From: CAVVYW01 sp963752605
GTDB taxonomy: Bacteria > Actinomycetota > Thermoleophilia > Solirubrobacterales > 70-9
Length of the DNA: 64,000 bases
Assembly: GCA_963752605.1 (NCBI GenBank)
Contig: CAVVYW010000005.1
Coordinates: 744,001-808,000, forward strand
Reading direction: 5' to 3'
Shown here: positions 43,638-52,385 of the stretch, one piece after another
How positions within the stretch are numbered: the first letter of the stretch is position 1
How the letters are laid out: every line of letters starts with the position of its first letter
Translations under genes and position numbers: made by a program
The notes under the pieces: model-generated
The model's input: the letters and a program-made list of their open reading frames with translations, nothing else
Told to the model about the DNA's origin: nothing
Database searches by the model: none

Positions 43638-44281
43638 GGCCGGGCCAGGAGCCGGATCTCACGACCCGCGCTCTGAGCGCCGATCAGGTCGAGCGCCTGC
43701 TCCCGGGTCAGGGCCAAGGTGGCCTGCCACTCCTCGCCCGGGCCTCCGGGGCGGTTCAGCGCGAGCAATCGGATCCCCTCGGCGGCGATGTAGGTCCTCC
43801 CCTGGGAACCGAGGCCGGCGCGCTGGGAGACGACCACGTCCAGCCGTCCGCCCTCGGGCGCGGCCCCGCCGACGAGCAGTGCCTCCGCACCGCTCACCGG
43901 CACCTGGACCGGGCGGTGGCCGTGCCCCGCCCCGGGGGTCCGGGCGGGCGCGGGTTGCGGGACGACCAGCTGCGCGGCCAGCACGTACGCGCCGGGCGGG
44001 ATCGTGGCAGCCGGAGCGCGGCCCAGCGCCTCCCCCGGACGCCGCAGCGCGCCGGGAGGGGAGAATTCGGTCGGAACCCGGCGCACCTCGAGGCCGCGCT
44101 TGACCTGCTCGGGGTCAAGGGCCTGCCCCGCCGGCAGCTCCACCGAGGAGACCACGACCGGCTGGAGCGTGCCGTATCTGGCCTCGACACTGGAGCGGTA
44201 GCGCCCGGCCAGCAGGGCGGCGAGCATGGCGCAAGCCAGCGCAGCGAGGAGGAAGACGAGCGCCCGTGAACGCCGGCTCAC
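43634..44281 (-). CDS. cpaB: CpaB/RcpC-like tad pilus protein (SAF domain)
   Basis: This 215-residue protein has an N-terminal transmembrane helix (ALVFLLAALACAMLAALLAG) and an SAF-like domain (PVVVSSVELPAGQALDPEQV, then IPPGAYVLAAQLVV) as in CpaB/RcpC, the periplasmic or cell-wall component of Flp pilus assembly. The GTG start at 44281 overlaps the histidine-kinase stop by 4 bp. Placement upstream of tadA-tadB-tadC supports the call. Confidence 0.82.
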   Translation of the reverse strand: MSRRSRALVFLLAALACAMLAALLAGRYRSSVEARYGTLQPVVVSSVELPAGQALDPEQVKRGLEVRRVPTEFSPPGALRRPGEALGRAPAATIPPGAYVLAAQLVVPQPAPARTPGAGHGHRPVQVPVSGAEALLVGGAAPEGGRLDVVVSQRAGLGSQGRTYIAAEGIRLLALNRPGGPGEEWQATLALTREQALDLIGAQSAGREIRLLARP

Positions 44282-44943
44282 GCCGCCCGTGCGTAGCGCG
44301 TGTCGGCCAGGGGCAGCTCGAGAGCGGCTACGCAGCCCTCGCCGGTCCGGCACAGTGCGAAGCGGCCGCGGTGCGCCGAGGCGACCTCCGAGACGACTGC
44401 GGTCCCGTGCCCGCGGCGGGGATCGGAGCGCCGGCTGGACCGATCGCCGTTCCTTCGAACGAGGGGCGATCCGCTTCCATTGAGGTCGTCCCCGGACCCG
44501 CCATTCGCCACCGTGATACGGAGCCTGCCGGCGACCCTCGCCCCGGTGACGATCAGCGGTGGCCCGCCGTGCTCGAGCGCGTTCGCGATCAGGTTGTCCA
44601 GCGCCTGGGCCATCCGCGCCGGGTCTCCCTCGACCCAGGCGGGCCCCGCATCCCAGTAGAGCTTGAATCCCCCGGCGCCGGCCGCCGCGGGCCGCCACCG
44701 TTCAAGGCAGCCGAGGACCAGCTCGTGGCAGGAGACCAGCCTCGCCGCGTTCGGTGGGGTCCCTCCGTTCAGCGCATGATCCAGATCGTCGAGCGCGCAA
44801 CGGGCCAGCTCCAGCAGCCCGCGGCGGCTTCCTTCCGGCGCCGCGTGGATGCTGGCGCCGTCGAGCAGCGCCAGCGCCTGGAGCGGGCGCCGAAGCTCGT
44901 GCAGGGCCCGGTTCAGCCGCCGCCTGTGCCCATGGGTGATCAA
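44278..44943 (-). CDS. Soluble sensor histidine kinase
   Basis: This 221-residue protein has no membrane segment or sensor domain. It consists of a dimerisation helix with phosphoacceptor H15 in ALHELRRPLQAL and an ATPase domain with N-box DNLIANALEHG and the G2-like HGTAVVSEVASAHRG. The G1 box between them is poorly conserved (NGGSGDDLNGSG). It lies one base from the response regulator gene and overlaps cpaB, so this pair likely controls, or is controlled with, the tad pilus genes. Confidence 0.82.
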   Translation of the reverse strand: MITHGHRRRLNRALHELRRPLQALALLDGASIHAAPEGSRRGLLELARCALDDLDHALNGGTPPNAARLVSCHELVLGCLERWRPAAAGAGGFKLYWDAGPAWVEGDPARMAQALDNLIANALEHGGPPLIVTGARVAGRLRITVANGGSGDDLNGSGSPLVRRNGDRSSRRSDPRRGHGTAVVSEVASAHRGRFALCRTGEGCVAALELPLADTRYARAA

Positions 44944-44944
44944 G

Positions 44945-45658
44945 TCAGCCCTCGACCAGCCGGTAGCCGACGCCCCAGCAGTTGAAGACGTAGCGGACCC
45001 CCTCCGGGTCGAGCTTGCGGCGCAGCCTGCTGGCGTGCGAGTCCAGGGTGCGCGTCCGGCCCATCGACTTGAAGCCCCAGACGTCGCGAAGCAGCTCCTC
45101 CTTGGTGAAGACCCGTCGGGGCTCTGACGCGAGCGTTCGCAGCAGGGCGAACTCCTTGTTCGCCAGCTCGACCTCCCGCTCGCCGATCCGTACTTCGCGG
45201 GTCGCCGGATCGATCACCAGCTCGCCGACCCTGATGGGGCCGTCCCTGCGCCCCGCGCGCCGGCGCAGCACGGCGGCGATCCGCGCGAGCAGTTCGGGAT
45301 AATGGAACGGCTTGGTGAGATAGTCGTCGGCACCCGACCCGAAGCCGCGCACTCGATCGGCATCGCTCCCGCGGCCGGTCAGCACGATAACGGGCAGCTC
45401 CGGGTCAAAGCGATCGGCGGCCCCGTCGGCGGATCGAATCTGCCTCAGGACCTCGATCCCCGGCGCATCCGGCAGCCCGAGGTCGAGGATCATCAGGTCC
45501 GGCTGGTTGTAGCCGCAGAGCCGGAGCGCGTCGGAAGCGCTCGGCGCCGGCAGCGCGCGGTACCGGTCGGCGGTCAGGTGGTCGCAGAGCAGCTCGCGAG
45601 TCGGGTCGTCGTCCTCGCAGACCACCAGCGTCGCCAGCTCTTCGATCTGGGGGAGCAT
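44945..45658 (-). CDS. OmpR/PhoB-family response regulator
   Basis: This 237-residue regulator has a receiver domain with acidic pocket CEDDD near residue 14, phosphoacceptor D59 in LMILDLGLP, T94 and K116, and a C-terminal winged helix with LLRDVWGFKSMGRTRTLDSHASRLRRKL, of which TRTLDSHASRLRRKL is the recognition-helix end. It leads the RR-HK-cpaB series upstream of tadABC. Targets are unknown. Confidence 0.92.
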   Translation of the reverse strand: MLPQIEELATLVVCEDDDPTRELLCDHLTADRYRALPAPSASDALRLCGYNQPDLMILDLGLPDAPGIEVLRQIRSADGAADRFDPELPVIVLTGRGSDADRVRGFGSGADDYLTKPFHYPELLARIAAVLRRRAGRRDGPIRVGELVIDPATREVRIGEREVELANKEFALLRTLASEPRRVFTKEELLRDVWGFKSMGRTRTLDSHASRLRRKLDPEGVRYVFNCWGVGYRLVEG

Positions 45659-45749
45659 GCTCCAGATGAGGCGCCGACCGCTCTAAATCTCCCCCGTCCA
45701 GCGACCTAAAGAGCCCAGCGCGAGATGACGATGGGATCGCCGAGGCGCC

Positions 45750-46586
45750 GTGGCACCGGATGTGAGCAAGCAGCTGACCGATCGCCGCCCGCTCGATGGG
45801 CGGCGAGTGAAGGCCCGTCTGATCGACGGGCTGATCCTGACCTTCCTCTTCGTCGCCGTCCAGACGATCCTCGGCGGCGGGCCCTGGCTGCTGATCCTGC
45901 TCGCGCTCGAGGTGACCTATTTTTTCGTCTGCGAGTCGACCACCGGCTACACGGTCGGGAAGTACCTGATGGGCCTCCGGGTGATCAAGCCGGACGGCAG
46001 CCCGCCGGGCGCGAACGCGATCGCCGCCCGAAACGTGATCCGGATCGTGGAGGAGCCGCTCCTGGCCCTGCTCGTGATGACCGGAAGCGGCGGCCGCCGG
46101 CAGCGGATCGGCGACCTAGTCGCCACCACCGCCGTCGGCAGCGTCGTCTATTCGGAGCCGCCCCGGCCCACACCGCTGCGCTTTGTCTACCCAGCGATCT
46201 GGGTGAGCGCGGCGGCAGCGGTCGGCTTCCTGCTGCTGGCGCCACATGACGAGTACATGCAGGACCTGAACCAGGTCTGCCTTAAGTACCACTCGCGGAT
46301 GGTCTCGCTGGGTCAGCCGAGGTTCGACCAGGTCATCGAGCTCGAGAAGCAGTCCACCGCGGAGATGGCGGCGATCGAGCCGCCCAGCCCCGACCGCGAC
46401 CTCGCCCACGAGATCCTGAGGCTCAAGCGCGAGCTCGACTCCAAGGCGACAGAGGCCTGGAACCAGGCCGCGGCCGACCCGAATCCCGAGCTGGCCTTCC
46501 GGGCGACCCACGCGCAGTTCAGGGAGGACGCGGCACCGATCGAGTCGCGCCTGTACGAGCTCGGCTTGACCTGCCGGCCGGGCTGA
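45750..46586 (+). CDS. RDD-family membrane protein
   Basis: This 278-residue protein opens with an RDD domain (about 13-140). RRVKARLIDGLILTFLF holds the Arg-Asp pair of the family, and GYTVGKYLMGLRVIKPDG is the typical second motif. Three or four membrane helices are followed by a soluble helical tail rich in charged residues (about 175-278). The start is a GTG at 45750. RDD proteins have been linked to Na+/H+ antiport in some species, but this one cannot be assigned a substrate. Confidence 0.8.
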   Translation: MAPDVSKQLTDRRPLDGRRVKARLIDGLILTFLFVAVQTILGGGPWLLILLALEVTYFFVCESTTGYTVGKYLMGLRVIKPDGSPPGANAIAARNVIRIVEEPLLALLVMTGSGGRRQRIGDLVATTAVGSVVYSEPPRPTPLRFVYPAIWVSAAAAVGFLLLAPHDEYMQDLNQVCLKYHSRMVSLGQPRFDQVIELEKQSTAEMAAIEPPSPDRDLAHEILRLKRELDSKATEAWNQAAADPNPELAFRATHAQFREDAAPIESRLYELGLTCRPG

Positions 46587-46587
46587 C

Positions 46588-47541
46588 TCAGAGATCCAGC
46601 CAGAACTCCTGACCGACGGAGTCGTCGTCGAAGATGTCCTCGGGCTGCTCGGCGCGGAACTCGAAGCCGAGCGACTCGTAGATGCGGCGGGCGCTGGAGA
46701 GGTTGCTGTTGGTGAAGAGCATGATCTGCTCGTAGCCGGCCCGACGGGCGAAGTCCACGCACGCCTTCGCGAGCTTCGCGCCGGCCCCCGCCCCCCGGGC
46801 CCAGGGCTCGACCAGCAGCAGCCTGACCTGCGCCACCTTCTCGGTTCGCTTGGTGCAGTAGATGGAGCCGCAGCGGACGCCGTCGAGCTCGGCGATCCAG
46901 CAGCGCTCGCGCTCCGGGTCGTCCCGCTCGATGAAGTCGACGATCACCTGGCCGCAGTAGGCCTCGAACTTCGGCCCCCACCCCTGCTCGGCCGAGTAGA
47001 CGGCGGCGTGGCGCTCGAGGATCCAGCCGTGGTCGCCCGGGCGGGGCTGACGCAGCTTCACCTGCCGGGGTGCGGCGGGGTCCCCGAGGATCGCGCGGGC
47101 GTCGGAGAGCGCCTCCACCAGCCGGCGCTGCTCGACCTCCGAATGCGCGTCCAGGAGGTCGCGGAACTCCCTGCTCGCGCGGGTGTCGAAGGTGCGGACC
47201 CTTGCCCGGCCGGACCCCGTGAGCCGGACCAACTGGCGGCGGCGATCCTGATCCGAGCGGTCCCTGATCACGAGGCCGTCCCGCTCGAAGCGGGCGAGGA
47301 TGCGGCTCAGGTAGCCCGGGTCGAGATCGAGCTCGTTCCGGACCTCGATGACCTCGGCGGGCCCGTCGGAGTGGCCGATCTCCCAGAGGATGCGCGCCTC
47401 GGTGAGCGTGTAGTCGGTCCCGAGGAAGCCGCGGCCGAGCAGGCCGAGCTCCTTGGTGTAGAAGCGGTTGAAGGCTCGGACGGCGGCGACCCGATCGTCC
47501 TGGCGAGCACTCCTGGCCCCGGTTTTGGTCGTGCCGGCCAT
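46588..47541 (-). CDS. MarR-type regulator fused to a GNAT acetyltransferase
   Basis: This 317-residue protein has an N-terminal MarR winged helix (about 15-145, with YTLTEARILWEIGH and DPGYLSRILARFERDGLV) and a C-terminal GNAT domain (about 160-315, with VRLLLVEPWARGAGAGAKL as motif A). The fusion is known in actinobacteria and Firmicutes, but its physiological acetyl acceptor is generally unknown. The gene ends one base from the convergent RDD gene. Confidence 0.9.
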   Translation of the reverse strand: MAGTTKTGARSARQDDRVAAVRAFNRFYTKELGLLGRGFLGTDYTLTEARILWEIGHSDGPAEVIEVRNELDLDPGYLSRILARFERDGLVIRDRSDQDRRRQLVRLTGSGRARVRTFDTRASREFRDLLDAHSEVEQRRLVEALSDARAILGDPAAPRQVKLRQPRPGDHGWILERHAAVYSAEQGWGPKFEAYCGQVIVDFIERDDPERERCWIAELDGVRCGSIYCTKRTEKVAQVRLLLVEPWARGAGAGAKLAKACVDFARRAGYEQIMLFTNSNLSSARRIYESLGFEFRAEQPEDIFDDDSVGQEFWLDL

Positions 47542-47607
47542 TCTTTGACTCAGTCAAACGTTATCGAATGAGCCGCTTCCCGTCAAGCGGCCGGGCGGGG
47601 CCGCCGC

Positions 47608-49578
47608 TCAGCAGCCGAGGCGGCGGAGCTTCGCGCGGATCTTGCGCTTCCCCGCCTTGCTCTTGGTCTTCTTCAGCTTTGCGCGGAGCTGCGCGCAGAG
47701 CGGATTCGGCGTGGGCGTGGGCGCTGGGGTCTGCGCTGCCGGGGTCTGCGCCGCGGGCGGCGGGTTGTTCGGGGGCGGGTTGTTCGGGGGCGGGTTGGTC
47801 GGCGGTGGCACGAGCTCCAGCTGCGCGCCGAAGTTCGGTGCCCCTGGGTAGGTGACCTGGTAGGTCTTCCCGTTCGGCAGTGGAGGTCCATCGAGCGTCG
47901 CGAACGTCCCCGTCCGGGAGGCCGAGGTCAGCACCGGGAAGACGTCATCGAAGTCCGGCTCGAACGGCCCCTGGATCACCTTGAGGGTGCCGTCCAGGGC
48001 GGCCGCGCCGTTGACGTCGAGGACGTCGAAGGCGGTGGACGCCGTCCCGTCCACCTCGACCTCGAGCGTCCCCGCCGGACCCTGCGTATAGCCGTGGTCG
48101 AGGGTCAGCGTCCCGGGTGAGCTGCCGGGGCGCACCGTGCCCGCCGTGTTGTTGACGTTGCCGGAGACTTGGCCGCCCCCGGTCAGCACGCCCCCTGTGG
48201 CCAACTCAAATCCGTTGGAGGTGATGAGGCTCTGGCCCGTCTCCAGGACGGCGCTCCCGCTGACGGCGGTACGGGCGTCGACCGTACCCGAGGTGTCGCG
48301 AATCCGAAGCTGCCCGTTGGGGCCGTTGATGAACAGCTGCGTGGTGGAGGGATTACCGGAGCACGTGAACCCGCCGTCGGATTCGAGCGTCAATGTCGCA
48401 TTCACCTGGACGATCTCGTTGGGACTAAATGTCCCGTCCTCGAGGCAGACGCTGCCGGCGATGGTTCCCGCCGCGTTCAGGACCAGGTCGGAGCCTGTAT
48501 TCAGGTTCAACGTACCCGGGCCGGTGGCGAAGCTGCCGCCCGCGGCCACCGTCGTGGTGGGGACACCGTCGAGGGTGCCGCTGGTGACGGTCAGGGAGGC
48601 CAGGGTGAGGCTGCTGATGCCGCCGAAGTTTTTCACGGCGCCGCCGTCCAGGCTGAGGCTGCCCGGTGTGAATGCGGCGCCCGAAGGCACGTCAATTTCG
48701 GTGCCGAGCCCGAGCCTGGTCAGACCCGCGCCGGTGATCGTCCCGCCGGCGGCGTCGAGGTTGACCGGATTGGTGGAGAACTCGGTCGTCGCCCCGGATG
48801 CCGTCGAGTAGGTCCCAGCGCTGGATGCGGTGCCTGTGCCCCCATTCAGCTCGAGGGTCCCCGCCTGGGTGGTGACCTGGTCGTCGTTGTCCAGACCGCT
48901 GTTGACCGTCGAGGTCTCGGTGCCGCTCTTGATCAGGTTGCCGTCGGGCGCCTCGACGATCAGGAAGGGAGGGGTCGGCGGAAACGACGATTGAAAGCTA
49001 GGGAACCCTCCGGAGCCGCTGATCGTGAAGTCCTTCCTGATCCGAAGGTGCGGATCACCGCCGCCGGCCTCGTTCAACGCGATCGCCCCGTCTTCGGTGA
49101 AGCTCCCGCTGCCGTTCAGGACCAGGTCGGCGCCCTGGACGGTCAGGGTTCCGCTGGTGGCCTTCAGGAACGAGCCGGTGGACTGGACCGAGATGATGCC
49201 GCCACTGGCGAGCGTCCCCGTGACCGTGCCTGATCTCGCGGAGAAGAGGACGCTGACCGACAGAGTGGAGTTGTTGATGACCGTGATCGTGCCCGCGTCC
49301 AGGCTGAGCGACCCGACACCGTCGGCCTGGTCGACGGTGACGTTGTCGCCACTGCCCACGACAGCGGTGTCACCGGTGGTCGGGATGTGTCCGCAGCTCC
49401 AGTTGGCGGCGTCGTGCCAAAGCCCCGAGCCCGCGTCCGCAAAATTGCAGGTCGCCGCCGACGCGCCGGGAGGCCAGATCATGAGCGCCCCGCAGGCGAC
49501 GGCGAGCGCCAGCGTGCTCCCCCTGCGTCGCACTCGACTGCGGGACACGTCATCTCGGCTATCCGGATGCGGCGTCAA
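47608..49578 (-). CDS. Large secreted beta-repeat protein with basic Cys-bounded C-terminal tail
   Basis: This 656-residue protein has a signal sequence (TLALAVACGALMIWPPGASA) and a long run of beta-helix/autotransporter-like repeats rich in G, T, S and N (about 45-500), with the motif GSSPGTLTLDHGYTQGPAGTLEVEV that resembles passenger-associated repeats. A Pro/Asn-rich linker (about 590-625) precedes a strongly basic tail of about 29 residues, bounded by Cys at both ends and finishing in RRLGC. Function unknown. The tail is treated separately as a finding. A GTG at codon 11 is an alternative start. Confidence 0.75.
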   Translation of the reverse strand: MTPHPDSRDDVSRSRVRRRGSTLALAVACGALMIWPPGASAATCNFADAGSGLWHDAANWSCGHIPTTGDTAVVGSGDNVTVDQADGVGSLSLDAGTITVINNSTLSVSVLFSARSGTVTGTLASGGIISVQSTGSFLKATSGTLTVQGADLVLNGSGSFTEDGAIALNEAGGGDPHLRIRKDFTISGSGGFPSFQSSFPPTPPFLIVEAPDGNLIKSGTETSTVNSGLDNDDQVTTQAGTLELNGGTGTASSAGTYSTASGATTEFSTNPVNLDAAGGTITGAGLTRLGLGTEIDVPSGAAFTPGSLSLDGGAVKNFGGISSLTLASLTVTSGTLDGVPTTTVAAGGSFATGPGTLNLNTGSDLVLNAAGTIAGSVCLEDGTFSPNEIVQVNATLTLESDGGFTCSGNPSTTQLFINGPNGQLRIRDTSGTVDARTAVSGSAVLETGQSLITSNGFELATGGVLTGGGQVSGNVNNTAGTVRPGSSPGTLTLDHGYTQGPAGTLEVEVDGTASTAFDVLDVNGAAALDGTLKVIQGPFEPDFDDVFPVLTSASRTGTFATLDGPPLPNGKTYQVTYPGAPNFGAQLELVPPPTNPPPNNPPPNNPPPAAQTPAAQTPAPTPTPNPLCAQLRAKLKKTKSKAGKRKIRAKLRRLGC

Positions 49579-49661
49579 GATCTCACGACCCTAGGCACGC
49601 TGGGGGCCCCTGTCATCGTGGTCGCCACCACGAACTTTTCGCGGCGACGCCTGATTGGGCG

Positions 49662-49976
49662 TCAGGGCGAGGGCAGTTCGAGCACCGAGCCTGCGGCCGG
49701 GCAGCGGACCCGCTGGCCCGGAGGAACCGAGCGGCGCAGCTCCACCACGTTCCCCTCTTCGTCAAGGAAGAGGAGGTCAAGCTCGAACCGCATCCCGAAC
49801 GTATGGACACTGCGGCAGTCCGGGATCAACAGCCCGTCGCCGGCGTCCTCACGGTCGAGCATCGCGAGGCCCAGCAGGCGGGCGGTGCGGGTGGTCGCGA
49901 CCGGCACGGTGAAGCCGAGCAGCGATTGGCGCGGCAGGTCACGGAAGCGCCTCGGGCCGGCGGGCGTCTCCTCCAT
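49662..49976 (-). CDS. DUF192-family protein
   Basis: This 104-residue protein matches the DUF192 fold: VATTRTARLLGLAMLD corresponds to the family opening, and CRSVHTFGMRFELDLLFLDEEGNVVEL is the core, of which HTFGMRFELDLLFLDEEG is diagnostic. It lacks the signal peptide seen in many family members, so it is probably cytosolic here. The divergent Bax-inhibitor-like gene starts 41 bp away. Function is not known. Confidence 0.82.
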   Translation of the reverse strand: MEETPAGPRRFRDLPRQSLLGFTVPVATTRTARLLGLAMLDREDAGDGLLIPDCRSVHTFGMRFELDLLFLDEEGNVVELRRSVPPGQRVRCPAAGSVLELPSP

Positions 49977-50017
49977 CTCTACCTAAAGCGACAGCGGCGT
50001 GAAATAGGCTCCCGCCC

Positions 50018-50707
50018 GTGGAGTACGCGGCACAGCCTGCGGAGGTCGCACGCCCGGAGTCGGGCTTCCTCCAGCGCGTCTTCATGTGGATGTTCATCGG
50101 GCTGCTGGTCACCGGCGGCACGGCGGCGGCGATCGGATCGTCCGACCAGATGCTGACCGACATCACCGAGAACCCGCTGATCCTGCTCGGGGTGATCGCG
50201 GCCCAGCTCGGGCTGGTCTTCTTCATCTCCTTCCGGATCAACTCGATCTCCCCCACCACCGCGACGGTCCTCTTCCTGATCTACGCGGCGACGGTCGGGG
50301 TCACCTTCGCGCTGATCTTCGAGCTCTACACGGCGCAGTCCATCTTCACGACGTTCCTGATCACCGCCGGCATGTTCGGCGCTCTGGCCGCCTGGGGAGC
50401 GCTCACCGACATGGACCTCTCGAAGCTGGGCGCGATCGCCTTCATGGCCCTGATCGGGCTGATCCTGGCGACGATCGTGAACATCTTCTGGGCGAACTCG
50501 ACCCTCTACTGGATCACCACCTACGCGGGCGTGGCGATCTTCGCCGCGCTCACCGCGTACGACATGCAGAAGCTGACCCAGATCTCCAAGGAGGGGCTGA
50601 CCGGCGAGGCGGAGGGCCGCGCCGCGATCATGGGCGCGCTCGCGCTCTACCTCGACTTCATCAACCTCTTCCTCTTCCTGCTGCGGATCTTCGGGCGCAG
50701 TCGCTAG
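50018..50707 (+). CDS. Bax inhibitor-1/YccA-family membrane protein
   Basis: This 229-residue protein has seven hydrophobic helices and the BI-1 family C-terminal motif ALALYLDFINLFLFLLRIFG. The GTG start at 50018 gives MEYAAQPAE after a short leader. Bacterial BI-1 homologues act as calcium-leak channels or interact with FtsH (YccA). The tag glycosylase gene follows 12 bp later on the same strand. Confidence 0.92.
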   Translation: MEYAAQPAEVARPESGFLQRVFMWMFIGLLVTGGTAAAIGSSDQMLTDITENPLILLGVIAAQLGLVFFISFRINSISPTTATVLFLIYAATVGVTFALIFELYTAQSIFTTFLITAGMFGALAAWGALTDMDLSKLGAIAFMALIGLILATIVNIFWANSTLYWITTYAGVAIFAALTAYDMQKLTQISKEGLTGEAEGRAAIMGALALYLDFINLFLFLLRIFGRSR

Positions 50708-50719
50708 CCGCGGAGGGCG

Positions 50720-51307
50720 ATGAGCGAGCCCACCTTGGCGGTCGAGGCCGGACCCGACGGGGTCGAGCGCTGCTGGTGGTGCCTGGGATCGCCGGATCTG
50801 ATCGCCTACCACGACGACGAGTGGGGCCGGCCCCTGCACGGCGAGACCGAGCTGTACGAGCGGCTGAGCCTGGAGGCGTTCCAGTCCGGGCTCTCCTGGA
50901 CCACGATCCTGCGCAAGCGGGAGAACTTCCGCAAGGCCTTCGACGGCTTTGACGTCGAGAGGGTCGCCCGATACGGCAAGAAGGACTTCGATCGGCTGAT
51001 GGCCGACGCCGGGATCGTCCGCAACCGCAAGAAGATCGAGGCCGCGATCACGAACGCGAAGGCGATCCGGGAGCTGCACGAGCAGGGAGAGACGCTGGAC
51101 GAGCTGGTCTGGGGATTCGCTCCCGATCCCGACCGTCCGGGGCCGAGCCAGGCCGGCGACCTCGAGGCGACGACGGAGGAGTCGAAGGCGATGGCGAAGG
51201 AGCTCAAGCGGCGCGGCTTTGTCTTCGTGGGGCCCACCACGGCCTACGCGACGATGGAGGCGGTGGGGATGGTCAACGACCACCTCGCGGGCTGCGCCTT
51301 CCGCTAG
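50720..51307 (+). CDS. tag: DNA-3-methyladenine glycosylase I
   Basis: This 195-residue protein excises 3-methyladenine. Zinc ligands can be assigned by spacing to E. coli Tag as C18 and H31 near the N-terminus and H188 and C192 in NDHLAGC. The core segments YHDDEWGRPLHGETELYE and FQSGLSWTTILRKRENF are highly characteristic. It probably shares a transcript with the BI-1 and globin genes (gaps of 12 and 9 bp). Confidence 0.97.
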   Translation: MSEPTLAVEAGPDGVERCWWCLGSPDLIAYHDDEWGRPLHGETELYERLSLEAFQSGLSWTTILRKRENFRKAFDGFDVERVARYGKKDFDRLMADAGIVRNRKKIEAAITNAKAIRELHEQGETLDELVWGFAPDPDRPGPSQAGDLEATTEESKAMAKELKRRGFVFVGPTTAYATMEAVGMVNDHLAGCAFR

Positions 51308-51316
51308 CTTCACCTT

Positions 51317-51787
51317 GTGGCAGAGAAGGCGGAAACTCCGACCCTGTACGAGTGGGCGGGCGGCCGGGAGGCCCTCGAGCGGTTGTTCAATGCGTTCTAT
51401 GACCGGATCGAGGCCGACGAGCTGATCTCTCCGTACTTCCCGGGCGGGGTCAGCGCGGAGCACCGCAAAAACGTGACGACCTGGTGGTGCGAGGTCTTCG
51501 GCGGCCCGGCCGAGTACACGGAACTGGGCGGATATCACCGCATGCTCAACAGGCACCACGACCTCGCCATCACCCCGGAAGAGCGGCAGCGGTTCGTCAC
51601 GCTGGTGAGCCTCGCCGCCGAGGACGCCGGCCTCCCGGACGATCCTGAGTTCCGCTCGGCCTTGATGGCCTACGCGGAATGGGGCTCCCGGCTCGCCCTC
51701 CAGAACTCCCAGCCCGGCGCCGAGCCGCCGCCGGAGGCGCCGGTCCCGAAGTGGGGCTGGGGCGAGGCGCCCCCCTATCAGCCCTGA
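51317..51787 (+). CDS. Truncated hemoglobin, group II
   Basis: This 156-residue protein is a group II truncated globin, with the opening TLYEWAGGREALERLF, helix E region GYHRMLNRH, probable proximal histidine H80 by alignment to the RHxxFxI motif, and WGSRLALQNS in helix H. The distal-site tryptophan typical of group II lies in AEWGSR. A Pro-rich tail (PPPEAPVPKWGWGEAPP) extends the C-terminus. The start is a GTG at 51317. Oxygen or nitric oxide handling is usual for the family. Confidence 0.92.
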   Translation: MAEKAETPTLYEWAGGREALERLFNAFYDRIEADELISPYFPGGVSAEHRKNVTTWWCEVFGGPAEYTELGGYHRMLNRHHDLAITPEERQRFVTLVSLAAEDAGLPDDPEFRSALMAYAEWGSRLALQNSQPGAEPPPEAPVPKWGWGEAPPYQP

Positions 51788-51869
51788 GGATCTGCGTCGC
51801 AACCGTCCCTGCGTGCGGGTAAATCCCTTCACCTGCAAACCCTTGTTCAGGTGAGGTCAATCACTGGCG

Positions 51870-52382
51870 ATGCCCCCCGGCATGCGCCAAGATGCTCACA
51901 GCGTGAGGGACGACACCGTTCGCAGAGGAAACTACGAGTCCGGCACCGACTACGTGCTCGAGTACGGAGAGCTCCGCTTCTCCTTCAACGAGCGGGACTT
52001 CGCCCAGCGGGTGGAGCAGGCGGCCGTGAAGCTGGATTTCGTCCGCCAGGGCCTCGATGAGCACGAGCTGGAGGACCTGTTGGAGCTGGCCGTAAACGGC
52101 GAGATTCGCGAGCCTTGCTCCCGCCTCGGCGAGCACGTGAACGAGAACTGGGACGACCTGGTCGGCCCCGCGAACCGGAGCCTCGTCCACTGGCTTCGAC
52201 GGCTCGTCTTCCGGGGTGCTTGGCTCGATCAGCGGGTCAAGGAGGGCGAGCTGGACATCGTCTTCGACGAGAGCACCCAGACCTTCGGATACGTGCAGCC
52301 CGAGCGCGACTCGGAGCTGATCGAGCTCTCCGCCGAGCCCTCCTGGGCCGAGATCTCCTACGGCGGGCGCGACCGCGCGTAG
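51870..52382 (+). CDS. Conserved-looking hypothetical protein
   Basis: I do not recognise this 170-residue acidic cytosolic protein. A GTG at 51903 (VRDDTVRRGNYESG) is a plausible alternative start. It contains a helical segment FNERDFAQRVEQAAVKLDF, a Trp-rich middle (VNENWDDLVGPANRSLVHW) and no membrane segment or signal peptide. Good codon use and length argue for a real gene. It is convergent with the degenerate Rho gene, with 3 bp between stops. A small inverted repeat, TCACCTG/CAGGTGA, lies at 51829-51854 upstream. Confidence 0.55.
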   Translation: MPPGMRQDAHSVRDDTVRRGNYESGTDYVLEYGELRFSFNERDFAQRVEQAAVKLDFVRQGLDEHELEDLLELAVNGEIREPCSRLGEHVNENWDDLVGPANRSLVHWLRRLVFRGAWLDQRVKEGELDIVFDESTQTFGYVQPERDSELIELSAEPSWAEISYGGRDRA

Positions 52383-52385
52383 GCC

